Part shown: positions 41,982-50,509 of the stretch, piece after piece
Position numbering within the stretch: position 1 is the stretch's first letter
Layout: each line of letters opens with the position of its first letter
DNA from: Pediococcus acidilactici
Lineage (GTDB): Bacteria > Bacillota > Bacilli > Lactobacillales > Lactobacillaceae
Assembly (NCBI GenBank): GCA_024970065.1
Contig: CP103908.1
Span: 62,001-126,000, forward strand
Direction of reading: 5' to 3'
DNA: 64,000 nucleotides
Program-made: the position numbers and the translations under genes
Notes under the pieces: model-generated
What the model was told of the DNA's origin: nothing
What the model saw: only the letters and a program-made list of their open reading frames with translations
The model's database searches: none

Positions 41982-42539
41982 ATGATACAAAAAAACCGTA
42001 CTTTAAAAGCTGGATTAAATCATTTACTGACCAACGGAAACCAAAAAATAGTGTTCGGGGCACTGAAAAAGTTAAACATCCGCCCGTATCGCCACGATTT
42101 TGAAGATTATTTACAGGAAGCGCGGCTAGCCTACGCCCGAGCGTACGTACGCTTTCCCCAAGATCCAGAAGACAATCTCAAAGCTTTTCGAGTATTTGCC
42201 TATCAAGCAGTATACTGGCGGACACTTAATTTGTTGAAACGGCAAACGCTGGTCAAAGATTGGCGGACGAACGAAGTAACCGCAGATACACTTCAAGTTC
42301 CGCGTCAATACCAGTGTTCTTCGCGTGAACAACAGGTACTGGCTGACGACCTTTTTCGCCGGCTTTACGCAATCTGTACGCCCGCGGAAAAACGTTTTTT
42401 GTACGATTGCTACGTGAAGCAACTGTCGGGGCGCGAAATTGCGCAAAAAGAGGGGGTGAGCCCGCAAAGTATTTCCAAGCGACGACGAAAGGTTGGTAAA
42501 AAGGCGCTAAAAATCATTGCGGAAAACGCCACTAAGTAA
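41982..42539 (+). CDS. comX: Competence-type sigma factor, ComX/SigH-like
   Basis: 185 residues from ATG 41982 (AGGAGA upstream). Region 2 is 'DFEDYLQEARLAYARAY' and 'FRVFAYQAVYWRTLNLLKRQ'; region 4 is 'EKRFLYDCYVKQLSGREIAQKEGVSPQSISKRRRKV', the HTH that reads the -35. The short form without region 1 or a large region 3 is like ComX/sigma-30 of lactobacilli and streptococci, which turns on late competence genes. No comR or comS is nearby. The gene symbol is by similarity of type, not proven function. Confidence 0.8.
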   Translation: MIQKNRTLKAGLNHLLTNGNQKIVFGALKKLNIRPYRHDFEDYLQEARLAYARAYVRFPQDPEDNLKAFRVFAYQAVYWRTLNLLKRQTLVKDWRTNEVTADTLQVPRQYQCSSREQQVLADDLFRRLYAICTPAEKRFLYDCYVKQLSGREIAQKEGVSPQSISKRRRKVGKKALKIIAENATK

Positions 42540-42554
42540 GGTTAAAGGCAAATA

Positions 42555-42592
42555 AAAAGTCCTAGTTATCCGCTTGGGTAACTAGGACTTTT
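42555..42592. terminator. Bidirectional terminator
   Basis: AAAAGTCCTAGTTA (42555-42568) pairs perfectly with TAACTAGGACTTTT (42579-42592) between converging comX-like and Mn-catalase genes. Confidence 0.9.
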
Positions 42593-42633
42593 GGTTTCTT
42601 AACCGAAAAATAATCTAAATAAATTATTTTTGC

Positions 42634-43449
42634 TTAAGAACCATACATTTTAGGGTTAACGGGTTTTAAGTTGGGAGCTTGACCTTCTGCTTTAGGCTCT
42701 GCTTGCCACTTGTATTCGCCTTCGCCATCAAGGGCCTCGCCATGTGCCCAAGCTCCTTGGCTACTTTCATCACCCTTGGAGAAATTATAGAAGTCGTAAG
42801 CAATGTCCTTGCGTTCTTTTTCGCGCGGAAAATCGCTTGGCACCAGAATTGTTCCAACTTGTTCCTCTAATTCTTTGATTGCTGCCGCCCATTGATTTTG
42901 GTGGTAGCTATCCCGGGCAAGGAGCACGGCTAAGAGATCTTTCACTCCTGGATCATCGACCATTTCATAGATACGTGCTGCTTGTAAGCGACCTTGTGAT
43001 TCCGCATTAAGGTTAGCACGGAAATCAGCAAGCAAGTTACCACTGGAAATGATGTAGGCGCCACTCCATGGATTTCCTACACTGTCAGCAGGACGCGGTC
43101 CCAATCCCGCCACAATGGCGTGTTGGGGATTCATTCCAGAAATTACCGCACCGACTACCGGATCTTGTTCCATTGCAGCTTGTTGGTCTTCCACGGGTGC
43201 GTCTTCTAGTAAACGCGCTACCATAGTAGCTAACATTTCTACGTGCCCAATTTCTTCGGTAGCGATGTCTAGGATCATGTCTTTGTATTTAGCTTCTCCC
43301 CGACAACTCCAGCCCTGGAAGAGGTATTGCATTGCCACGCTCATTTCCCCATACTGGCCACCAATTAATTCTTGTAAATATTTGGCAACCGTTGGGTCTG
43401 GTTGAGTAGGCTTAGCTTCAAATTGTAATTCTTTTTGGTGTCGAAACAT
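42634..43449 (-). CDS. Manganese (non-haem) catalase
   Basis: 271 residues from ATG 43449 (GGGGGGAA upstream). Four-helix ferritin-like core with dimanganese ligands: Glu in 'ELIGGQYGEMSVAMQY', Glu/His in 'TEEIGHVEM', Glu in 'NAESQGRLQAARIYE', and His in 'RDSYHQNQW'. It splits hydrogen peroxide without haem, fitting a Mn-rich lactobacillus with MntH. Single-gene unit. Confidence 0.94.
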   Translation of the reverse strand: MFRHQKELQFEAKPTQPDPTVAKYLQELIGGQYGEMSVAMQYLFQGWSCRGEAKYKDMILDIATEEIGHVEMLATMVARLLEDAPVEDQQAAMEQDPVVGAVISGMNPQHAIVAGLGPRPADSVGNPWSGAYIISSGNLLADFRANLNAESQGRLQAARIYEMVDDPGVKDLLAVLLARDSYHQNQWAAAIKELEEQVGTILVPSDFPREKERKDIAYDFYNFSKGDESSQGAWAHGEALDGEGEYKWQAEPKAEGQAPNLKPVNPKMYGS

Positions 43450-43560
43450 AAAATTCCCCCCTATTCTTTGGTGTGATGCCAATATAAAGGATAGGAGGGA
43501 TGTTTTACAAATTTAATGCCTAGCGGGCCATTTGTTGCTTGTGAATTACAAAGCAGGTAA

Positions 43561-45933
43561 TTAATCCTGTTGCGTGAAGTTAACTTTACCAGCTAATGCA
43601 GTGAAGAATGCTCCCAAATCAGGATCAATCTCGTCGCCACTGCCACCAGCACCGCCACCATGGGACCCACTGAAGAAGTCGTTTACAGCATCGTCAGGTG
43701 GTGCTAAAGGTGATTGTAAACGTGGATCAACCAAGTTATGTTTGGCGGAAAAGTGCTGCTTAGCTAGATTTTCCTGTAACCGAGAACGTTGGGTTAGTTC
43801 TTCTACCAAAACGGGTTGGTGGTTACTTTTAGAACGAGAATGTTGGTTAGCCTTTTTAGCAGGCTGCTTGTTAGTAGCCGGGTTATCAGCGGTTTTGCTA
43901 GAAGCCAACGCATCCGCAAATACAGGAGCGTCCCGTTTTTGCAATCCAATTCGGTAAGTTGCATTTCCCGTACCAAATTTTAATTGGCTGAGTGGCATTC
44001 CTGGCGAAACTAAATCGTAGCCATGTCTTAGGAAGCCTAAAATGTGATCAGAAAGTTCAAAAGGAACGCGCGTATTTGGCCACCCACTATAAATTTGCTG
44101 ATCAACCACGTGACCATTATCATCAACGAACGCAATGGTTACGGTACCACGATTTGGAAAATGCGGGCTTAACCTATGCGAACCGGTTGACGAACCCTGA
44201 GATGATTTGTGCGAATTTCCCTGATGCTTAGAAGAAGACCCCGAGCGGTGGTGGTTAGCTGAGGACCCCGACGAACTAGAATTCTCGTCAGGAGCGACTT
44301 CATCATCGGAATTCGCCGAATCGTGATTGTTAGAATGTCCGTTATTTTTTGAAGAGTGGTCATCGCTGCTAGAAGAATGATCGTCGCTCGAGGAGTGGTC
44401 GTCACTCGAGGAATGATCATCAATTGAAGAGTGGTCATCGCTGCTAGAAGAATGGTCGTCACTTGAAGAGTGGTCATCACTGCTAGAAGAATGGTCGTCA
44501 CTCGAGGAGTGGTCATCGCTGCTAGAAGAATGATCGTCACTCGAGGAGTGGTCATTACTGCTAGAAGAATGATTGTCGCTCGAGGAGTGGTCATCGCTGC
44601 TAGAAGAATGGTCGTCACTCGAGGAGTGGTCATCGTTACTCGAGGAATGATCATCGCTTGAAGAGTGGTCATCGCTGCTCGAGGAATGATCGTCACTGCT
44701 AGAAGAATGGTCGTCACTTGAGGAGTGATCGTCGCTGCTAGAAGAATGATCGTCACTTGAAGAGTGGTCATCACCGCTTGAACTCGAAGAACTGTCCCCA
44801 GAATCTGATGAATCCGAAGAGTCTGACGAATCATCGGTAGCTTCCATTACTTTGACATTAATGTTGTCAGAGTTATTAGCGGTTAGTTTGTATTTGATTT
44901 TCTGTAACTGACCGGTAGCTAATTGATAACCCTTCGGTAAGTGGACTTGATAAATCCCCACGTCGTTTAAAAAGCCCTTAATCGTGTCGGTAGCAACGGT
45001 CTTACCGGTCGATTGGTCAACGTAGCTAACGGTAGCCGTCACTTCACTAGGGTTTTTAGGCAGCACGTTAACTTTACCAGTTTGCACATCGCCTAGCGTA
45101 TAGTACTGCCGGTAAACCCAGTGGATTTCGGTTAAATCTTCTAATTTTTTTCTTAATGCATTTTCACCAAGGGAGTTTAAAGTATATTCATAAGTTCCCG
45201 GTAAATTAGAATTATTTTTGGTTTCGATCCAATCTTTTTCGATCGGAACTTTGGTAACAACTTTCCCGTCAGGATCCGTAAGGCTAAGGTTCAAGCCAGC
45301 GACGTGGTCGACGAGCGTTTGATCGTCAGTATAGTACTCAGCCGTTGGTAATGATACGTTTAGAGCCGTAGCTACGTAAGTTGGAAAATCAGAAACGGAG
45401 CCTACACCAGGAATGTTTGTAAAGTTAATAAGTCCGGAAGTTTTCGTGCGAACGACTTCTTTGACTAGCTTTTGAATAATCGTTTTGGAAAAGGTAGCCC
45501 CATAGTAAGTATGCCCGTTTAAATTAATCGGATGAATAGCTCCCGTGTCGATAACCTGGTCGCCAACGCTCAAGGTGTAGGTAGCGTTAGTGGGCGGCGA
45601 ATCCAGTTTAAACAAGACAACCCCTTCAGTGTCGGGAGTGACGGAGCGGTAGGTTCCCAAATGATTAGTTAGCAAAGTGTAATTTCTACTATTGGTTTGC
45701 GCTGTCCAACTATAGTCTTTGGTAGTGAACATTTTTAAGTCTTCATCATAGTAGATGGAGCTCAAGTCGGGAGTTTCATCGGCGTGGGCAATTAATTCTG
45801 CTAATGGTAACCGGCAGTGTAACACTGTGTTCTTAAGCAGGGGCGCGCTAACGATCCCCACGGTAGCTAAGGAAAAGGCAAATGTCGACCGCATAAGAGA
45901 TGCGAGCTTTTTACTTGAATTTTTGTTAGACAT
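43561..45933 (-). CDS. Large secreted MucBP-type surface protein with Asp-His-Ser repeats
   Basis: 790 residues, AGGAGA before ATG 45933. Signal peptide ~1-35. Residues ~50-290: unassigned extracellular domain. Residues ~295-365: MucBP-like ('VTATVSYVDQSTGKTVATD'). Residues ~366-560: Ser/Asp-rich, about 22 copies of DDHSSS(S). Residues ~590-665: second MucBP-like unit ('TVTIAFVDDNGHVVDQQI'). The C-terminus is Gly-rich ('SGSHGGGAGGSGDEIDPD') and ends without LPXTG, membrane helix or other known anchor. It lies 35 bp downstream of an Mga-like regulator in the same direction. It presumably binds host or plant surfaces; ligand unknown. Confidence 0.85.
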   Translation of the reverse strand: MSNKNSSKKLASLMRSTFAFSLATVGIVSAPLLKNTVLHCRLPLAELIAHADETPDLSSIYYDEDLKMFTTKDYSWTAQTNSRNYTLLTNHLGTYRSVTPDTEGVVLFKLDSPPTNATYTLSVGDQVIDTGAIHPINLNGHTYYGATFSKTIIQKLVKEVVRTKTSGLINFTNIPGVGSVSDFPTYVATALNVSLPTAEYYTDDQTLVDHVAGLNLSLTDPDGKVVTKVPIEKDWIETKNNSNLPGTYEYTLNSLGENALRKKLEDLTEIHWVYRQYYTLGDVQTGKVNVLPKNPSEVTATVSYVDQSTGKTVATDTIKGFLNDVGIYQVHLPKGYQLATGQLQKIKYKLTANNSDNINVKVMEATDDSSDSSDSSDSGDSSSSSSGDDHSSSDDHSSSSDDHSSSDDHSSSSDDHSSSSDDHSSSDDHSSSNDDHSSSDDHSSSSDDHSSSDNHSSSSNDHSSSDDHSSSSDDHSSSDDHSSSSDDHSSSDDHSSSSDDHSSIDDHSSSDDHSSSDDHSSSSDDHSSKNNGHSNNHDSANSDDEVAPDENSSSSGSSANHHRSGSSSKHQGNSHKSSQGSSTGSHRLSPHFPNRGTVTIAFVDDNGHVVDQQIYSGWPNTRVPFELSDHILGFLRHGYDLVSPGMPLSQLKFGTGNATYRIGLQKRDAPVFADALASSKTADNPATNKQPAKKANQHSRSKSNHQPVLVEELTQRSRLQENLAKQHFSAKHNLVDPRLQSPLAPPDDAVNDFFSGSHGGGAGGSGDEIDPDLGAFFTALAGKVNFTQQD
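44351..44775. repeat. 18/21-bp coding repeats (DDHSSS units)
   Basis: About 22 tandem units coding for Asp-Asp-His-Ser-Ser-Ser, alternating six and seven residues. Units are mostly identical at the DNA level with silent changes (for example TCGTCACTCGAGGAG versus TCATCGCTGCTAGAA). Such a tract can gain or lose units by slippage in steps that keep the frame only in multiples of three, which all units satisfy. Confidence 0.9.
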
Positions 45934-45968
45934 TCCTTAAACTCTCCTTAATCTTTAAATCTTGACTC

Positions 45969-47444
45969 TTAATAAATTGGTTGGTTAAACAGTGCGAATG
46001 CTTTCTTAGCCCGAACTTTTTCAATTAAATCCCCTAAGTTAGTCCAATCTTCTGGGGTAGGTGGATCTTCCCAAGTTAATTGGGGTTGCTTTACAGATTG
46101 CGAATAGATATCCGAAACAAAGATATCAGTATCCTTGGATATGTTAGTTTCAATAATGATGTTTGCGTGATGGAACGCATCCAAAGACTTAATTACATAT
46201 TCCGTGTACAAATCACCTTGGGAGAAGTCAACTGCTACGTAAACTCGTTCCTTTAGCAATCCGGCAGGGATGTTATTGATAAGTGCAAACATATAGCCGT
46301 AATAGAGGTTGATCCATTTCGGCGCGTCTAAAGCGAGTGAATATTCTTTTTGAATATTTTGTAAAAAACGGTGAATTAGGATATCAAACGATGGGTACGT
46401 CTTTCCAAAAAACTTGATCGAATTTTCCCGCACAAACGTGGTCGGTTCGATATAAAACGAGGTTAATTGGAGATTAACGTTAATCAAATCGTGGCGCAAG
46501 GTCTCTTCAATATCCGGGTTTATCGAAAGCGTAATTGGATAATCTTTAATCCATTGGATAAGACTGTCCGTCAACCTAGTTGCTAACGGAAAGTTGTCCG
46601 AGATAACGTGATTATTAGCATCGCTAATGTAACCCTTAGCAAGTAAAAATCCGTACAGGTAACTCATTTCGTACTTATTCAAGTCAAAGCGCCGACCTAA
46701 AACACGTTGCAAACGTTGGGATAAACCTTGGTACTGTTCATTACTTTCCTTAACATCTACGGTTAGCGTTTCGTTGTAGTTTTGGTTGCGATGGCGTAAA
46801 ATCCAAACTCGCAAGAAAATTGATAACTTGAATTTCTGACTTAACCGTAAGGGATGGGTAAAATAAGGCTGACACGCATCGAGAACTTGGTCGACCAAGT
46901 CGTTTAACTCGGGAAATGGTGAATCGAGGCCGTTATATAAACTATAGTAAAACTGGAATAACAGTAGCCGTTGGTGGAAATCTTGCCCCACTTGCCCGTT
47001 TTTAGAATCATCCTTACTATATTTAGCAATAATTTTATTCAACATTTTAATTTGTCGATAAAATACGGACCGGCTAACCGGAGTATTTTGTAAATATTGG
47101 TTGGGAGTTTTTTGGTTTTCATAAAACATCAAATACTCAAATACGGGTAAAAGTGGAGAGCGTAATACATACGCCAACCGGATCTTATTGAGCACTAAAC
47201 TAGAAAGGTTTTGTGCTTGCCATAATCCTTTTTGTAATTCGTTGATATGGATGTTTTGCTGAGGAGCAAGGTCGTGTAAATCGGTATTAATTGCATTCAA
47301 TGCAGTATTCAATTTATACGTACTTATTCCTAGCTTATCCGCAACGTGATCCATGTTGACAGGTGCATCTGCGGCACGGTTGATTAAGGATAAAATTTGG
47401 AAGGATAATTGGTCCTTTTTATCCATTAATAGTATTGGATCCAT
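45969..47444 (-). CDS. Mga-like transcriptional regulator 1
   Basis: 491 residues; AGGAGG lies six bases before ATG 47444. N-terminal HTH ('MDHVADKLGISTYKLNTALNAIN'), a second HTH of the Mga type ('TPVSRSVFYRQIKMLNKIIAKY'), a PRD-like middle, and a C-terminal EIIB-like domain ('VYVAVDFSQGDLYTEYVIKSLDA', 'DTDIFVSD', 'DWTNLGDLIEKV'). The C-terminal domain matches regulator 2 (51223-52671) position by position. Mga proteins activate surface-protein genes in streptococci. Its target is probably the adjacent surface gene. Confidence 0.82.
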   Translation of the reverse strand: MDPILLMDKKDQLSFQILSLINRAADAPVNMDHVADKLGISTYKLNTALNAINTDLHDLAPQQNIHINELQKGLWQAQNLSSLVLNKIRLAYVLRSPLLPVFEYLMFYENQKTPNQYLQNTPVSRSVFYRQIKMLNKIIAKYSKDDSKNGQVGQDFHQRLLLFQFYYSLYNGLDSPFPELNDLVDQVLDACQPYFTHPLRLSQKFKLSIFLRVWILRHRNQNYNETLTVDVKESNEQYQGLSQRLQRVLGRRFDLNKYEMSYLYGFLLAKGYISDANNHVISDNFPLATRLTDSLIQWIKDYPITLSINPDIEETLRHDLINVNLQLTSFYIEPTTFVRENSIKFFGKTYPSFDILIHRFLQNIQKEYSLALDAPKWINLYYGYMFALINNIPAGLLKERVYVAVDFSQGDLYTEYVIKSLDAFHHANIIIETNISKDTDIFVSDIYSQSVKQPQLTWEDPPTPEDWTNLGDLIEKVRAKKAFALFNQPIY

Positions 47445-48053
47445 AAATACCTCCTAGCTCTCTTCTATTAGTAATAATACCGCTTGTTGGGCATTGTAAC
47501 AATTGAAATTGGTATTAAAAGCGGTTAACGGTAATGTTTCGGAGGGCCGTGTTAATTTTGTACGATAAATCGTACACGACCTAGGAAACTTCTTTAAATT
47601 AATCTATAAAAAATATGAATGAGTTAGAAATTGGTCAATCTTTCCTGTAAAGGGCCTTTATAATTAGTGTTTCCTACGCAATACCCCCGAAAAGTCGGTT
47701 AACTGCATTTTTATATACAAAAAAATTAAAACGGTTAATTTTTTACGCGGTAAATTTATTTGGAGAGCATTTAATTTCTAGTATATACCAATCCTGTGGA
47801 GGAAATTAAGTGCAAAGTGACCATTTTTTCATGAAAATAAAAATTGAGAGAAATTTATTATTTTACGATGGTGTATACTACCGAATATAGAGGGGGTTTA
47901 TCAAATGGTGAAGGCAATCGATCGCAAAAGATAGATTGCTAAACCTGTCGGAGAACTGATTTTATCAACTTTGCCCCTTTTAAAGAATATGACCTAAGCA
48001 TGGCCATAAAGCTACAAAAATTTTTAATGATGGATTTAAGGGAGCTAATTTTT
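47445..48053. other. 609-bp region upstream of Mga-like regulator 1
   Basis: AT-rich. An inverted repeat TGTACGAT-AA-ATCGTACA (47559-47576) sits 115 bp before the regulator start. On the plus strand, GTGGAGGAAA (47796 onward) precedes a GTG frame of 26 codons ending near 47890, and GAGGGGG (47891 onward) precedes a nine-codon ATG frame. These have ribosome sites but code for very short peptides and may be decayed genes. Confidence 0.45.
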
Positions 48054-48314
48054 ATGGGCATAGATTTACGTGAATTAGAAGTATATAGTGCTAGCGAGGC
48101 GGCGATGATGTGGGGAAAATCCTCTAACTTTGTGCGCCACATGCAAATTACCGGAATGAAGGCATTTCCCAAGGGAACCGTCCGGAAGTTTGGGAGTAGC
48201 TGGCTGGTTACTCGCGAAGGGATGGAAGAAGTTTTAGGCCACGGACCGCGAATGACCTTGGCAGAAGCACAACGTGAGATAAGAAAGCGTAATCAGGAAA
48301 GAAAAAATAAATAA
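48054..48314 (+). CDS. Small HTH DNA-binding protein
   Basis: 86 residues from ATG 48054 (AAGGGAG nine bases upstream; the in-frame ATG 48000 lacks a site). 'YSASEAAMMWGKSSNFVRHMQ' is an excisionase/MerR-like helix-turn-helix, followed by 'KGTVRKFGSSWLVTREGMEEVLG', the wing found in small HTH_17-type proteins of mobile elements. Basic C-terminus. No integrase or phage gene is near, so it may be a leftover of an element or a local regulator. Confidence 0.6.
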   Translation: MGIDLRELEVYSASEAAMMWGKSSNFVRHMQITGMKAFPKGTVRKFGSSWLVTREGMEEVLGHGPRMTLAEAQREIRKRNQERKNK

Positions 48315-48520
48315 TTGGGCACTTAAAAGTTCACCCAGTTAGCTTTGGCAGTTCATTTATAAAATGAAAGCAGCCGGTATATTGGACAGTATTAATTTAA
48401 ATGATGAGATTAAAAGCGTTGTTAAGCTAATCCTTACGAACTGTACGGTAAAGCGCCGTTACAGTAAATAAATAGGGGCGCAATCTCATAAAAACAGACT
48501 AACGCAGCGTCCCCCCTGTG
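48315..48520. other. Gap with one weak small frame
   Basis: ATG 48364 opens a 35-codon frame ending at 48471 ('MKAAGILDSINLNDEIKSVV') without a ribosome site; it could be a gene remnant. Nothing else was recognised. Confidence 0.3.
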
Positions 48521-48557
48521 CGTGACCATTTTCTATCCGAAAGTGGTCACGTTTTTT
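48521..48557 (+). terminator. Intrinsic terminator
   Basis: CGTGACCA (48521-48528) with TGGTCACG (48544-48551) followed by TTTTTT. It ends the transcript of the HTH gene. Confidence 0.8.
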
Positions 48558-48703
48558 GGTGATTTTTAATGATTTTGAAACGAGATTTCATAAAAGCCCT
48601 TTAAATCAAACAAGAAACTGAAATACGCAAGAAAAGTTGGTTTGTGAATCGCTAAAGAGTGTGTACAATCAAGCCCGGTAAATTAATATTTTTTGCCACA
48701 AAG

Positions 48704-48775
48704 TTTGTGAAATTGATACTTTTTGTGAAATACGACCATAAAACGCTTGCAAATTTAAAGCTTAAAGTATATTAT
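48704..48775 (+). promoter_or_regulatory. Promoter with twin direct-repeat activator site
   Basis: TTTGTGAAAT occurs at 48704-48713 and 48722-48731 (18-bp period), 15 bp upstream of TTGCAA (48747-48752), a 17-bp spacer and TATTAT (48770-48775). The first copy overlaps a CACAAA-G-TTTGTG palindrome (48697-48709). The layout suggests an activator-dependent promoter for the small gene at 48876. Confidence 0.5.
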
Positions 48776-48875
48776 TACAACACAAGTTAAGTTTTAACTA
48801 ATCAAAGGTATAAATAAAGTTTTAGGTAATAGTAGCATTAGTTACATGTAATAGCTTTTGAGGGGGATAATTCAC

Positions 48876-49124
48876 ATGGGACCACAAATTTTTCACAGGG
48901 AAAATAGCCAAGTTGGTAACAAAGTTGTTGATTTTGAAGTGTATAAAAGTCGGCAAAAATTGCGCCAAACGGCAGCAGCCTTGACCAGTATTTTCAACGA
49001 AGTACTTTCTGATAAACCAGTGTTCTGGCAGTCGCTCCCGGTGAAAAAACGGATGTGGCGCGCAACGGTAGTGAACATCTTTGATTTTATGGAAACACGT
49101 GCTCCGAAGTTTGAATCGCAATAG
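48876..49124 (+). CDS. Small protein of unknown function, possibly frame-broken
   Basis: 82 residues from ATG 48876 with GAGGGGG nine bases upstream. Helical and basic ('SRQKLRQTAAALTSIFNEVL', 'VKKRMWRATVVNIFDFMETR'). No family was recognised. Directly over its end, another frame continues to 49236 with a similar amino-acid style ('PTEFLRLAAENALTEELNE'), so the ancestral gene may have been ~125 residues and suffered a single-base indel near 49100-49124. Confidence 0.55.
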   Translation: MGPQIFHRENSQVGNKVVDFEVYKSRQKLRQTAAALTSIFNEVLSDKPVFWQSLPVKKRMWRATVVNIFDFMETRAPKFESQ

Positions 49125-49236
49125 TGCCCCAACCGAATTCTTAAGATTGGCGGCCGAGAATGCATTAACGGAAGAGTTAAACGAAATTAAACCAAAAATC
49201 TTTAACAATACCTTTGTCCCACTTAGTTGGGAGTAG
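49099..49236 (+). pseudogene. Possible 3' part of 48876 gene in another frame
   Basis: Open frame from GTG 49099, overlapping the end of the preceding gene in the +1 frame. 45 residues, charged and helical, ending 'NNTFVPLSWE'. It could be the displaced C-terminus of that gene or an independent overlapping micro-gene; there is no separate ribosome site. Confidence 0.35.
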
Positions 49237-49344
49237 GCGCATACAGAGTAACTTTGTTTTTATTGGGGGATAAATGCAAAGTGGTCGTGGGATATCGTTT
49301 AAATTATCATTAATTACGTAAGCGGGTTTTAAAAAATAGCTAAA

Positions 49345-49386
49345 AAACTGGAGTTGGATGTTTAAGCATCCGGCTCCAGTTTTATT
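49345..49386. terminator. Bidirectional terminator
   Basis: A 16-bp stem, 49345-49360 with 49367-49382 (two G.T pairs), loop TTTAAG, with A and T runs on either side. Nothing else was seen in 49237-49531. Confidence 0.85.
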
Positions 49387-49531
49387 TTAAATCATTTTTT
49401 TAGCAGTGGTTGAAATAAGTTACGGTTAGATAATCTTTTTATTTTAGTACAAGAACCTTAGTGTACCCCATTTCCCAAATAAAGTTGCAGTTAGACCAAT
49501 CCCCAATAATCAGCCTAAGTATGCTTGGGTT

Positions 49532-50509
49532 CTATGAATCACCTGAATTTTCAAACATTTTTTGGCCAATGACCATCCTTCCTGACATTCTGTACCAAAC
49601 TTGGCCCAACTGTGTGTGGGTTTCCGTACTTCCATTTTGCTTAATTATTTTTTGAACGCGATTATTCCAATCGTTGAAGTTCAATAAGGGATGATGATCC
49701 CTAGGAAACCGCCACTTTAAATCTAACTGACCAAGTAGGTTTGGGGTTGGCACGGGTTGTCCACTATTTTTCGCGAGCGGAACCATTCCGTTTTTTACCG
49801 ATCGCGGCGTTGGTGAATTGACCGGTTGGTTTTTATGGAACTGCGGATAGTGCCGAGGCAAAGGCGCATCCGCAGGCCGGGACGGTTGGAACCCATCTTT
49901 TAAAGGAAGTAACTCGTCAGAAGCGCGCGCTAAAGGTTCCGCAGCCCTTACTGCTGGTTTGTGCATCACGGGTTGGGAATTTGCGGGCGCAGTTGGCTTA
50001 GGGAGCGCCGGCATGGGCTTGGGTGCCGGTGCTTGTGAGCGAAGGTGAACTTCAAAAAGGTGACCAGATTCTTTAATTTCGTCAAAGGTAAGCGGACCTT
50101 GTGGCAGATCGCTACTAATTAGGCGATAGTCGTGGTGGTCATAAGTTGACGTTAGGTTCGCTTGGGGATGTTTGACGTCTACGGATACCGTTTTTGAAGA
50201 TACCGTCTTACCCGTTCGGTCATCCACCCAACGAATCACGGCCGTTTTTCTTTTTAATTGGTAACGAACCGTTATGTTCAAGTCGGTGCTCGAAGGTTTT
50301 ACAGTAATCGCGGGCACCGCATTTTGGGCTTGGTCGACTAACTGGTAACCGTGGGGCGTGGGATCCGGGACTTTAGCAAAGGAAGCTTGGCTGCCCGAAT
50401 GCCAATTCTGGGGGTCCCGTGGGTTACCTTGTGAATCCATTTGAAAATTGGTTGAAGTAGTCGAAAAGTAGCTTTTTGTCACATGGTTAACCAAATTTTC
50501 AACGGTCAC
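49532..50509 (-). pseudogene. C-terminal part of frameshifted MucBP surface protein
   Basis: 325 residues in the frame after the break at ~50533-50543. The frame is open further upstream to 'PAHIAQPITFVTVENLV', exactly the continuation expected of the MucBP unit begun in the upstream part ('KTINETIHYLDQDGQPV'). It contains the rest of that unit, a second one ('KTAVIRWVDDRTGKTVSS'), then a ~150-residue Pro-rich tail ('PAPKPMPALPKPTAP') with no LPXTG or membrane helix. As for the protein at 43561, the anchoring mode is not visible. Confidence 0.7.

Noticed and set aside
44351..44775. Possible CRISPR array
   Set aside because: The repeats are contiguous coding units with no unique spacers, inside a surface-protein gene.
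44169..44834. 221-codon open frame within the DDHSSS repeat tract in another frame
   Set aside because: It arises only because the 18/21-bp repeat keeps all frames open; the Leu/Thr/Arg-rich low-complexity product is a shadow of the real gene.
48054..48314. Prophage or integrative element marked by an excisionase-like protein
   Set aside because: Only the small HTH gene is present; no integrase, att site or phage genes were found around it.
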